Shown one piece after another: positions 1-5,432 of a stretch of DNA of 5,432 bases. The stretch comes from an uncultured Odoribacter sp. (GTDB lineage: Bacteria > Bacteroidota > Bacteroidia > Bacteroidales > Marinifilaceae). The stretch's first letter is position 1. Each line of letters opens with the position of its first letter. Location of the stretch: NCBI GenBank assembly GCA_947176455.1, contig CAMWQQ010000132.1:1-5432 (forward strand), written 5' to 3'. A model generated the notes under the pieces. It saw nothing but the letters and a program-made list of their open reading frames with translations. It ran no database searches and was not told the origin of the DNA. Both the position numbers and the translations under genes were made by a program.

Positions 1-178
1 GATGGATACCGGGCATGCCGTTTGCCGAAGGAGGACCTTCAAAAAAGACAAAGGAGGGATGACCTTCACGAGTCTTCAGACTCATGTCGAACGTGTTGTT
101 CTCTTCCCATGCTTTCAGCACTTCTTTGTTTATGCCGGAAAGGTCCAAATTTTTATATTCAGGAAATTTCTCGCTCAT
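1..178 (-). CDS. ileS: Isoleucyl-tRNA synthetase, N-terminal fragment (type 2, GXHH variant)
   Basis: Class I aminoacyl-tRNA synthetase that charges tRNA-Ile in the cytoplasm. Only the first 59 codons are inside the window; the gene continues past base 1. Seen: it starts [20 protein letters not shown], then has [17 protein letters not shown] at residues 43-59, the first substrate-binding block of the Rossmann catalytic domain in IleRS. Aligned on the GPPxANG stretch, the place where common bacterial IleRS has H-I-G-H here reads G57-I58-H59, and the only visible base of codon 60 is C, which fits a second His. That is the GXHH form known from some type 2 IleRS enzymes with very high mupirocin resistance. 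The ATG at 176-178 is chosen because the family resemblance begins right after it. It has no Shine-Dalgarno sequence, which is normal in Bacteroidota. The rest of the enzyme (editing domain, KMSKS loop, anticodon-binding domain) cannot be judged. Identity is firm; the type 2 assignment is an inference from a short stretch. Confidence 0.93.
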   Translation of the reverse strand, partial: MSEKFPEYKNLDLSGINKEVLKAWEENNTFDMSLKTREGHPSFVFFEGPPSANGMPGIH

Positions 179-195
179 GGTTTGTATATTTTTTG

Positions 196-240
196 TTATT
201 GTATTCGCTGAATGATGAGGTCGCCTGCAAAATCCACCAT
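196..240 (-). other. Possible 14-codon upstream ORF in the ileS leader
   Basis: A short open frame, [14 protein letters not shown] then TAA, lies downstream of the predicted ileS start of transcription and ends 17 bases before the ileS ATG. Three of its 14 codons are for Ile (ATC, ATT, ATA), which would be a suggestive composition for a leader peptide sensing charged tRNA-Ile. Against this, no Shine-Dalgarno sequence is present, the frame is short enough to arise by chance, and I see no terminator or clear competing hairpins between it and ileS. Recorded as a possibility only. Confidence 0.15.
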
Positions 241-275
241 CTTCCGTCCGAGACAACCTTGTGTTAATTGAAGTG

Positions 276-283
276 CAAATATA
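276..283 (-). promoter_or_regulatory. Predicted ileS promoter, -7 element TATATTTG
   Basis: TATATTTG on the minus strand matches the Bacteroidota -7 consensus TAnnTTTG exactly and sits in an AT-rich stretch about 98 bases upstream of the ileS ATG. The -33 half is weak: no TTTG is found at the usual distance of 19-21 bases, and the nearest TTTG lies 34 bases upstream. Transcription would begin a few bases past 276, giving a leader of roughly 90 bases. This would let ileS be transcribed independently of the antitoxin gene upstream. Confidence 0.5.
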
Positions 284-345
284 TTATTTTTCAGTGGAAT
301 TGGAATAACTCTGCCGACAAAAAGCCAATAATTAATCAAAGATAG

Positions 346-390
346 TTAAATGATTTCACCTACCTTGATGTCGAATTTGACAGTATACAT
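346..390 (-). pseudogene. Possible remnant of a toxin gene (14 codons) overlapping the antitoxin stop
   Basis: The TGA of the antitoxin gene shares its A with an ATG (TGATG), the coupled arrangement typical of antitoxin-toxin operons. The frame reads MYTVKFDIKVGEII and stops at TAA. RelE/ParE toxins are usually 85-110 residues and often open with a short beta strand starting MY or MK, so this could be the first strand of a toxin cut short. Reading on past the TAA in the same frame gives about 49 more codons with no recognisable toxin sequence, and they run through the predicted ileS promoter, so a simple one-base nonsense mutation does not explain it. It may equally be a chance ATG. No domain can be assigned on 14 residues. 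Confidence 0.25.
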
Positions 391-641
391 CACAAAGAGT
401 TCAGATAATTTTCAATCTCTTCCTTTGTGTTGCATGTCACACACAGACCTTCTCTGCAAGACCTTTCCGCTTCATCTATACGGGCTTGCAATTCCGGTGT
501 AATCATCAAATCTTCTTTGCCTACGCTGACCAATGCGTATATCTGATTCTTTCGGCGGATGAGCACCCGTTCACCATTATCAGCCCGTGCAAAAGATGCT
601 GCGAGGTTGTTGCGATATTCTTTTATCGATAGTGCTTCCAT
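390..641 (-). CDS. Phd/YefM-family antitoxin, apparently without a toxin partner
   Basis: Antitoxins of this family bind the toxin and repress their own operon. Complete at 83 residues, normal for the family. Seen: residues 3-40 (LSIKEYRNNLAASFARADNGERVLI followed by RRKNQIYALVSV, written here in two pieces) match the Phd/YefM N-terminal DNA-binding and dimer domain: an opening strand, an Ala-rich helix, the N-G-E-R-V-L-I turn and a strand ending in a hydrophobic VSV. Residues 45-83 (from EDLMITPELQARIDEAERS on) are charged and helical, the part that usually wraps the toxin. The ATG at 639-641 is the only start preceding the family homology, and there is no Shine-Dalgarno sequence. The gene has its own promoter upstream. 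A toxin gene normally follows directly, but only 211 bases separate this stop from ileS and no complete toxin is present. It may be a solitary regulator, may act against a toxin elsewhere, or may be decaying. Family call is strong; function is inferred. Confidence 0.85.
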   Translation of the reverse strand: MEALSIKEYRNNLAASFARADNGERVLIRRKNQIYALVSVGKEDLMITPELQARIDEAERSCREGLCVTCNTKEEIENYLNSL

Positions 642-664
642 GTCTATAAAATTTTGGCTTAATG

Positions 665-695
665 CAAAGTTAAGTCATTTTCAACAAGTAACAAA
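665..695 (-). promoter_or_regulatory. Predicted promoter of the antitoxin gene (TTTG-N19-TAACTTTG)
   Basis: On the minus strand, TTTG at 692-695 is followed after exactly 19 bases by TAACTTTG at 665-672. Both halves and the spacing match the Bacteroidota housekeeping sigma consensus. Transcription should start near 657-660, leaving a leader of under 20 bases before the ATG at 641. The promoter lies between the aspartate kinase stop codon and the antitoxin, so the antitoxin is probably its own unit. I saw no clear palindromic operator overlapping it. Confidence 0.65.
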
Positions 696-722
696 CCCGT
701 AAACAAAAATATACGTTGGGGG

Positions 723-1982
723 TTAATTGTTTGCCACGACAAAGCGGGCGGTGAGCCGGCTTCGTTGCTCAACGAGTACTTGCTTGTCTCCGGTGAGTTG
801 CCGGATGATGTCGTCCGTGTAGTGGCGAATCGTCAGCAGGCGTACGTTTTTGTTGTACAACACCTCGTACTCGTCGTGCAATTCCTTGATGAAACTTTCA
901 AAAATGGCTTCGTTGTGGTCGATGCAGAAAGAGAACGTAATGGCGGAGTTCTGCATCAGGTTGAGCCGTAGCCTGTATTTTGCCAGCGTGGCGAAAATGC
1001 GGCTTAACTTTTCTTCCGCAATGAACGAGAAATCCCGAGGCGACAGGGTCAACAGCAGTTGGTTGTCTTTGTCGATGTAAATGGGAGGCAATTTCAGTTT
1101 TTCGTCCAGTTCGCGAATGACTGACCCCGGAGCTTCCGGATGCAAGAACGACTTGACATATAGCGGTATCTTTTTGTTCTGCAAGGGCTTGATTGTCTTG
1201 GGATGAATGACTTTCGCCCCGCAGTTGGACAATTCAATCGCTTCCTTGTAGGACAGCTTGCTGATGATTTCCGTGTTTTCGTACAGTTTCGGGTCGGCGT
1301 TCATGATGCCGGGGACATCTTTCCAAATCGTCACGTCGTCGGCATCCAGCAGGTTTGCCAGCAGAGCTGCCGTGTAATCCGACCCCTCGCGTCCCAGCGT
1401 GGTGGTCTGGTTGGTGGTCGTTCCGGCGATGAATCCCTGGGTGATGTACATAAACGTATTCTGGAAAGTGAAGACTTTCCGGCACAACTGGGCGGAAAGT
1501 TCTTGGTTCACGCAGGCATTTCGGTAATTCTGGTCGGTGATGAGGCATTTCCGGATGTCCGTGAACTTCGCCTTTCGTCCCTGTTTCTCCAGATAGGCGG
1601 CAATAATGGTCGTTGAAAGCAATTCACCGAAACAAATGATGCGGTCGTATTCGTAATCATACGACAGGGAAGGTTCGCTGTCGAGGATTGCCTGGAGTTC
1701 ATCGTACAAATGCCGGACCAGGTGGTCGGCTTCGTTGCTGCCGGCGCCGAAAAGGTCCTGGATGATGTTTTGATGAAAATCCTTGATGAACTGGAAAGCG
1801 GAAGCCATTTCTTGCGTTTTGTAGAAATAGGCGTTGCACAGTCTTTCCAGGGCATCGGTCATTTTACCCATTGCGGAAACGACGATTATCAGGTTTTCTT
1901 TTGGGGTATTTATGATTTTAAACAGGTTTTTTACACCCTCGGCATCTTTTACGGATGCGCCACCGAATTTGTATACGTTCAT
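723..1982 (-). CDS. lysC: Aspartate kinase (monofunctional), with an altered, shortened ACT region
   Basis: Catalyses ATP + L-aspartate to 4-phospho-L-aspartate, the first committed step to Lys, Thr, Met and diaminopimelate. Full kinase domain at residues 1-285: KFGGASV at 5-11 (Lys5 for phosphate binding), VVSAMGKMTDAL at 34-45, CFGE with Glu120, GREGSDYTAALLA at 197-209 with Arg198 and Asp202, WKDVPGIMNADPK at 220-232, and the GAKVIHPKTIKPL block at 255-267. These line up with the catalytic residues of E. coli LysC. No homoserine dehydrogenase domain follows, so it is not a ThrA fusion. The ACT region (about 306-419) is shorter than in E. coli LysC (419 versus 449 residues in total). Where E. 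coli has Thr-Ser-Glu at the lysine site, this protein has N345-S346-A347, and the second ACT lacks much of its core. Inhibitor specificity therefore cannot be assumed and the symbol refers to the family. The ATG at 1980-1982 places KFGG at the usual distance from the N-terminus. It diverges from fbp. Confidence 0.95.
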   Translation of the reverse strand: MNVYKFGGASVKDAEGVKNLFKIINTPKENLIIVVSAMGKMTDALERLCNAYFYKTQEMASAFQFIKDFHQNIIQDLFGAGSNEADHLVRHLYDELQAILDSEPSLSYDYEYDRIICFGELLSTTIIAAYLEKQGRKAKFTDIRKCLITDQNYRNACVNQELSAQLCRKVFTFQNTFMYITQGFIAGTTTNQTTTLGREGSDYTAALLANLLDADDVTIWKDVPGIMNADPKLYENTEIISKLSYKEAIELSNCGAKVIHPKTIKPLQNKKIPLYVKSFLHPEAPGSVIRELDEKLKLPPIYIDKDNQLLLTLSPRDFSFIAEEKLSRIFATLAKYRLRLNLMQNSAITFSFCIDHNEAIFESFIKELHDEYEVLYNKNVRLLTIRHYTDDIIRQLTGDKQVLVEQRSRLTARFVVANN

Positions 1983-2020
1983 CTTTTTAATGGTTAAGCA
2001 CTTTCCCTATTTTGAGGCTG

Positions 2021-2055
2021 CTAAGTTAGGGATTTAAATCGAATAATCGAACAAA
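2021..2055 (-). promoter_or_regulatory. Weak candidate promoter of the aspartate kinase gene
   Basis: On the minus strand TAACTTAG (2021-2028) resembles TAnnTTTG with one mismatch. TTTG occurs upstream at 2052-2055, with a spacer of 23 bases, longer than the usual 19-21. This would give a leader of about 30 bases. The spacer holds an inverted and a direct repeat (separate entry), which may mean activator or repressor control. No better candidate was found in the divergent spacer for this direction. Confidence 0.3.
2031..2051. repeat. Palindrome and tandem heptamer in the divergent aspartate kinase/fbp spacer
   Basis: GATTTAAATC at 2031-2040 is a perfect 10-base palindrome. AATCGAA occurs twice, at 2037-2043 and 2045-2051, one helical-turn fraction (8 bases) apart and overlapping the palindrome. 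Next to it CTAAGTTAG (2021-2029) is another small inverted repeat. All lie within or beside the candidate aspartate kinase promoter. They could form an operator, but AT-rich spacers produce such short repeats by chance. Confidence 0.25.
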
Positions 2056-2109
2056 TGGGTTCAAGGTGGGAAAGAAAAACGGACGGACACTATCAATTTA
2101 TTGAAAACG

Positions 2110-2141
2110 TTTGTGTATTACGATTTCTTATTTTAACTTTG
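2110..2141 (+). promoter_or_regulatory. Predicted fbp promoter (TTTG-N20-TAACTTTG)
   Basis: TTTG at 2110-2113 and TAACTTTG at 2134-2141 are separated by 20 bases, an exact match to the Bacteroidota promoter consensus in both elements and spacing. Transcription should begin around 2146-2150, so the leader before the fbp ATG at 2170 is only about 20-25 bases, too short for a riboswitch. It probably serves fbp, the CoA synthetase gene and the membrane protein gene together. Confidence 0.72.
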
Positions 2142-2169
2142 TAAAAACTGACAAAATAGCATTCTGGGG

Positions 2170-3183
2170 ATGAACAAAGTAACAACTTTAAACCAGTTTA
2201 TCATTGAACAGCAAATCCGGGTGCCACAGGCGACGGGAGGTTTTTCCGGCTTGTTGCATCACGTGGGCATTGCCGCCAAGAAGGTGAACCGGGAAGTGAA
2301 CAAGGCGGGACTGGTGGACATATTGGGCAGGGCTGGTGTCGAGAACATACAGGGAGAGGAGCAACAGAAACTGGATGTCTATGCCAATGAGACGTTTATT
2401 GCGGAATTGAAGGCGAGCGGGGAATGCTGTGCGGTTGCTTCGGAGGAAAATCAGGACATTGTCATTTTTGACGAGGATTTGTCCCGGGACGGGAAATACG
2501 TGTTCTGTATGGACCCGTTGGACGGTTCTTCCAACATTGACGTGAATGTTTCCATAGGTACGATTTTTTCCATATATCGCCGGAAATCCCCCATAGGGGA
2601 AGTGGCAAATCTGGACGACTTTTTGCAAAAAGGCAGTCAGTTGGTGGCGGCGGGATACGTGATTTACGGTTCATCCACGATGCTGGTCTATACGGCGGGG
2701 AACGGGGTGAACGGTTTTACGCTCGACCCGTCCATTGGTGAATTTTGCCTTTCGCATCCGAACATAAAGACACCCGCAAGCGGGACGATATATTCCATAA
2801 ATGAAGGGAACTATGAAAAGTTTCCGGTAGGGGTGAAAAAGTATATCAAGTATTGCCAGGAAACCGACAAGAAATCCGGCAGGCCTTATACCTCCCGTTA
2901 CATCGGTTCGCTGGTTGCCGATTTTCACCGGAATCTGCTGAAAGGAGGGATTTTTGTCTATCCGGAGACCAAGAGTCATCCGACGGGCAAGTTGCGTTTG
3001 TTGTACGAATGCAACCCCATTGCTTTCATTGCCGAACAGGCGGGAGGACTGGCGACGGACGGAGAAAGGCGGATTCTGGACATAATGCCGGAGAGCATTC
3101 ATCAGAGAGTGCCGTTTTATACCGGTTCCCGGGATATGATGAAAAAAATCACGGAATTTTTGCAGTTTTTTAATAATATATAG
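2170..3183 (+). CDS. fbp: Fructose-1,6-bisphosphatase, class I
   Basis: Hydrolyses fructose 1,6-bisphosphate to fructose 6-phosphate and phosphate, the irreversible step of gluconeogenesis, in the cytoplasm with Mg2+. Complete at 337 residues (E. coli Fbp 332). Seen in order: [16 protein letters not shown] at 22-37 (region of the AMP loop), [12 protein letters not shown] at 62-73, SEE with Glu91-Glu92, [17 protein letters not shown] at 115-131 with metal ligands Asp115 and Asp118, [10 protein letters not shown] at 166-175, SINEGN at 209-214, [18 protein letters not shown] at 243-260 and [10 protein letters not shown] at 274-283 with metal ligand Glu280. Residues matching the AMP site of the mammalian enzyme (Lys109, Tyr110, Arg137) are kept, so AMP inhibition is plausible, although the loop that reads T-G-E-L-T in human FBPase is T-G-G-F-S here. 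The ATG at 2170 gives the normal N-terminus. No Shine-Dalgarno sequence. The next gene starts 44 bases on with no terminator between. Confidence 0.97.
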   Translation: MNKVTTLNQFIIEQQIRVPQATGGFSGLLHHVGIAAKKVNREVNKAGLVDILGRAGVENIQGEEQQKLDVYANETFIAELKASGECCAVASEENQDIVIFDEDLSRDGKYVFCMDPLDGSSNIDVNVSIGTIFSIYRRKSPIGEVANLDDFLQKGSQLVAAGYVIYGSSTMLVYTAGNGVNGFTLDPSIGEFCLSHPNIKTPASGTIYSINEGNYEKFPVGVKKYIKYCQETDKKSGRPYTSRYIGSLVADFHRNLLKGGIFVYPETKSHPTGKLRLLYECNPIAFIAEQAGGLATDGERRILDIMPESIHQRVPFYTGSRDMMKKITEFLQFFNNI

Positions 3184-3227
3184 GAAACGATTTTTGTGCG
3201 GATGTGCGAATTAAATAAAACAAAGAT

Positions 3228-5285
3228 ATGATAAACAGACAATTGTTGAATCCAGCCAGCGTTGTGGTGGTTGGTGGCTCGGATGATATTCAGAAACCGG
3301 GTGGCAAAGTGCTAAAAAATATGTTAGACGGGCACTTTAAGGGTGCATTGTACGTGGTTAATCCGAAGTTGGACGAAGTGCAGGGCGTCCGGTCGTTCCG
3401 GGATGTGAAAGACTTGCCCGAAACGGAGTGCGCCATTCTGGCGATTGCGGCGAAGTATTGCCCTGCTGCCGTAGAAGTCTTGGCTAAGGAAAAGAATACC
3501 CGTGCCTTTATCATCCTGTCCGCCGGTTTTAGCGAGGAGAATGCGGAAGGCAAGGCATTGGAGCAGCAGATTACGGAAACGGTCAATTCCGTGGGCGGTG
3601 CTTTGATTGGACCGAATTGCATCGGTGTGCTGACCGTCAATTACAATGGCGTATTTACAACGCCTATCCCCAAATTGGATCCGGCGGGAGTTGATTTCGT
3701 GTCCGGTTCCGGTGCGACGGCATTGTTTATAATGGATGCCGGTATGCAGAAAGGCGTGAAATTTTCCAGTGTGTTTTCCGTGGGCAATTCCGCCCAGTTG
3801 GGCGTGGAGGAAGTGCTTGAATACTGGGACGAGTCGTTCGACCCGGCAACCAGTTCGCGCATTAAGCTGATGTATGTGGAGAGCATCGACAAGCCGGAGA
3901 AACTCTTAAAACACGCATCTTCCCTGATTCGGAAGGGATGCCGTATCGCGGCCATCAAGTCCGGCGGTTCTGCGGCGGGAAGCCGGGCGGCTTCGTCGCA
4001 TACCGGGGCGTTGGCAAGTTCCGACGTGGCGGTGGAGGCATTGTTCCGCAAAGCCGGAATTGTACGTTGTAACGGACGCGACGAGTTGGCGACGGTGGCG
4101 GCCATTTTCAGCTATCCGGAACTCAAAGGCAAGAATATGGCGATTGTCACCCATGCGGGAGGACCGGCGGTGATGTTGACGGATGCGCTTTCGGACGGGG
4201 GAATGGAGGTGCCTCATTTGGAAGGGCCGAAGGCGCAGGCGTTGCTGGAGAAATTGTTTAACGGTTCGTCCGTCGGCAATCCGATTGATTTTCTGGCAAC
4301 GGGAACGGCGGAACAGTTGGGCGTGATTCTGGATGCCTGCAACCGGGATTTTGACAACATCGACGGTATGGCGGTCATCTTCGGAAGCCCCGGACTTTTC
4401 CCGGTTTTTGACGTTTATGACGTATTGAGGGAGAAGATTGCCGCATCTTCCAAGCCGATTTATCCGATTTTCCCGTCTTCCATGGTGGTGAAAGCCGAGA
4501 TTGACGACTTTGTGAAGAAAGGTGGCGTTTATTTTCCCTATGAGGTGAATTTTGGAAACGCTTTATGCAAGATATATCATACTCCGGCGCCGCAACCGGC
4601 AGAGCCGGTATTGCCCGAGGTGGACAAGAAGCGCATCCGTACCGTAATCGACCGGGCGGACAACGGCTATCTGGCTCCGGAACAGATTCACGAGTTGCTG
4701 GATGCCGCCGGAATTGCCCGAGCCAAGGAAGGCGTGGCGGATACGGAGGAGAAAATCGTGGAACTGGCACGGCAGATTGGTTTCCCGCTGGTGATGAAGG
4801 TGGTGGGACCGGTTCACAAGTCGGATGTCGGAGGAGTGACGTTGAACGTAAGGGACGAGGAAACGGTGCGTCGCGAATTTCGCCGGATGATGCAAATCAA
4901 GGATACGCACGCGGTTATGCTGGCTCAGCAGTTGACCGGAACGGAGGTGTTTATCGGAGCCAAGCGCGAAGACAAGTTCGGACACATGGTGCTGTGCGGT
5001 CTGGGTGGTATCTTCATCGAAGTATTGAAGGACGTGAAAGCCGGATTGGCGCCCATTGCGCAGTCTGAAGCCCTCGATATGATTCGCAGCCTCAAATCCT
5101 ACAAGATTATTCAGGGCGTGCGGGGTCAGGAGCCGGTCAATGAACAGAAATTCGCCGAGGCGGTTGCCCGCGTTTCCGTACTGGTACGGGTGGCTCCCGA
5201 AATCTTTGAAATGGACCTCAATCCGCTTCTCGGCAACAAGGACCAAGTGGTGGCTGTCGATGCCCGTATCCGCATTGAAAAATAA
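3228..5285 (+). CDS. ADP-forming acetyl/acyl-CoA synthetase, fused alpha-beta chain
   Basis: Interconverts an acyl-CoA (often acetyl-CoA), ADP and phosphate with the free acid, CoA and ATP. In fermenting organisms it usually makes ATP and acetate by substrate-level phosphorylation. The 685 residues hold the whole family order in one chain: CoA-binding Rossmann domain at about 1-135 (VVVVGGSDD at 12-20, LIGPNCIGV at 126-134), succinyl-CoA-ligase-like domains at about 150-450, a Pro-rich linker near 451-463, and an ATP-grasp domain at about 468-685. His258 in ASSHTGAL (255-262) matches the alpha-chain phosphohistidine, and His530 in VHKSDVGGV (529-537) matches the beta-chain relay His of archaeal enzymes. 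Late markers are GLGGIFIEVLKD (591-602) and EMDLNPLL (661-668). The family and domain order are firm. The substrate is not: propionate, branched-chain or aryl acids are alternatives to acetate. It sits between fbp and a membrane protein gene in a likely operon. The ATG at 3228 opens directly onto the usual NPxSVVVVG start. Confidence 0.94.
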   Translation: MINRQLLNPASVVVVGGSDDIQKPGGKVLKNMLDGHFKGALYVVNPKLDEVQGVRSFRDVKDLPETECAILAIAAKYCPAAVEVLAKEKNTRAFIILSAGFSEENAEGKALEQQITETVNSVGGALIGPNCIGVLTVNYNGVFTTPIPKLDPAGVDFVSGSGATALFIMDAGMQKGVKFSSVFSVGNSAQLGVEEVLEYWDESFDPATSSRIKLMYVESIDKPEKLLKHASSLIRKGCRIAAIKSGGSAAGSRAASSHTGALASSDVAVEALFRKAGIVRCNGRDELATVAAIFSYPELKGKNMAIVTHAGGPAVMLTDALSDGGMEVPHLEGPKAQALLEKLFNGSSVGNPIDFLATGTAEQLGVILDACNRDFDNIDGMAVIFGSPGLFPVFDVYDVLREKIAASSKPIYPIFPSSMVVKAEIDDFVKKGGVYFPYEVNFGNALCKIYHTPAPQPAEPVLPEVDKKRIRTVIDRADNGYLAPEQIHELLDAAGIARAKEGVADTEEKIVELARQIGFPLVMKVVGPVHKSDVGGVTLNVRDEETVRREFRRMMQIKDTHAVMLAQQLTGTEVFIGAKREDKFGHMVLCGLGGIFIEVLKDVKAGLAPIAQSEALDMIRSLKSYKIIQGVRGQEPVNEQKFAEAVARVSVLVRVAPEIFEMDLNPLLGNKDQVVAVDARIRIEK

Positions 5286-5291
5286 GTACGT

Positions 5292-5432
5292 ATGAAAAAA
5301 CAAGATTTCATATTTCTGATAGGGGTGGCAGTTCTGCTGCTGCCCTTTTTTATTTGTCCGCCTGTCACTGCGTGGTATCACTACTTCAATGCAGACCACG
5401 TTATGGTGATGCGCTTCTTGAAGTTCGCTATT
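5292..5432 (+). CDS. Membrane protein of unknown function, N-terminal fragment
   Basis: Open from the ATG at 5292 to the window edge (47 codons, no stop). It starts six bases after the CoA synthetase stop codon, which suggests co-transcription. The protein opens MKKQDFIFLIGVAVLLLPFF: two lysines, then a strongly hydrophobic stretch at residues 6-25, followed by a polar, aromatic segment with AWYHYFNADH (29-38) and then MVMRFLKFAI (39-48 less one, running off the end). The hydrophobic stretch could be an uncleaved signal anchor or the first of several membrane helices; no Cys in a lipobox position supports a lipoprotein. I do not recognise the family with confidence from this piece, so no function is given. 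Confidence 0.7.
   Translation, partial: MKKQDFIFLIGVAVLLLPFFICPPVTAWYHYFNADHVMVMRFLKFAI

Noticed and set aside
2..267. Two overlapping plus-strand open frames of 69 and 81 codons
   Set aside because: They run antisense through the ileS start, its leader and the predicted -7 element. The minus strand carries a clear IleRS sequence.
642..722. Possible terminator after aspartate kinase
   Set aside because: The only pairing seen is CGTA with TACG around an AT loop, four base pairs with no following T-run; too weak to call.
1203..1616. 137-codon open frame on the plus strand
   Set aside because: Antisense to the kinase domain of aspartate kinase, with no family resemblance and no promoter.
2188..3102. 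Minus-strand open frames of 70-146 codons across fbp
   Set aside because: All are shadows of the well-supported class I FBPase on the plus strand.
3193..3219. Possible separate promoter for the CoA synthetase gene (TTTG followed by TAAATAAA)
   Set aside because: The second element lacks the TTTG half of the -7 consensus, and the short 44-base gap fits read-through from fbp.
4563..5399. 278-codon open frame on the minus strand
   Set aside because: It lies wholly antisense to the end of the CoA synthetase gene and the start of the next gene. Its translation is His/Arg/Asn-rich with no recognisable domain, while the plus-strand frame has clear ATP-grasp motifs. It is a by-product of codon bias.

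Overview
The window reads as chromosomal DNA from a member of the Bacteroidota, most likely order Bacteroidales. The evidence is promoters of the Bacteroidota type (TTTG, a spacer of 19-20, then TAnnTTTG), A-rich leaders without Shine-Dalgarno sequences, and protein sequences typical of that group. Genus cannot be fixed from what is visible. There is no rRNA, tRNA, CRISPR array, insertion sequence or phage gene here.

Left part, minus strand (1-1982). From right to left: a monofunctional aspartate kinase (723-1982), a small Phd/YefM-type antitoxin with its own well-matched promoter (390-641), and the first 59 codons of isoleucyl-tRNA synthetase (1-178), which runs off the window. The antitoxin stop codon overlaps the start of a 14-codon open frame (346-390) that may be what is left of the partner toxin. 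No complete toxin fits in the 211 bases before ileS. The ileS leader carries a promoter -7 element and a 14-codon upstream frame containing three Ile codons. The visible IleRS fragment reads G-I-H where the HIGH motif should be, which points to a type 2 enzyme with the GXHH variant.

Right part, plus strand (2170-5432). A class I fructose-1,6-bisphosphatase (fbp) is followed after 44 bases by a fused alpha-beta ADP-forming acyl/acetyl-CoA synthetase. Six bases after that comes the start of a membrane protein that leaves the window. No terminator is visible between them, so they are probably one operon read from a near-consensus promoter at 2110-2141. This operon diverges from the aspartate kinase across a 187-base spacer.

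Functionally this is central metabolism and translation: gluconeogenesis (FBPase), acetyl-CoA/acetate interconversion with ATP (ADP-forming synthetase), entry into aspartate-family amino acids (aspartate kinase) and Ile charging. I found no convincing new system. The points worth a second look are the GXHH signature in IleRS, the antitoxin without a partner, the changed regulatory domain of the aspartate kinase, and the pairing of fbp with an ADP-forming CoA ligase.
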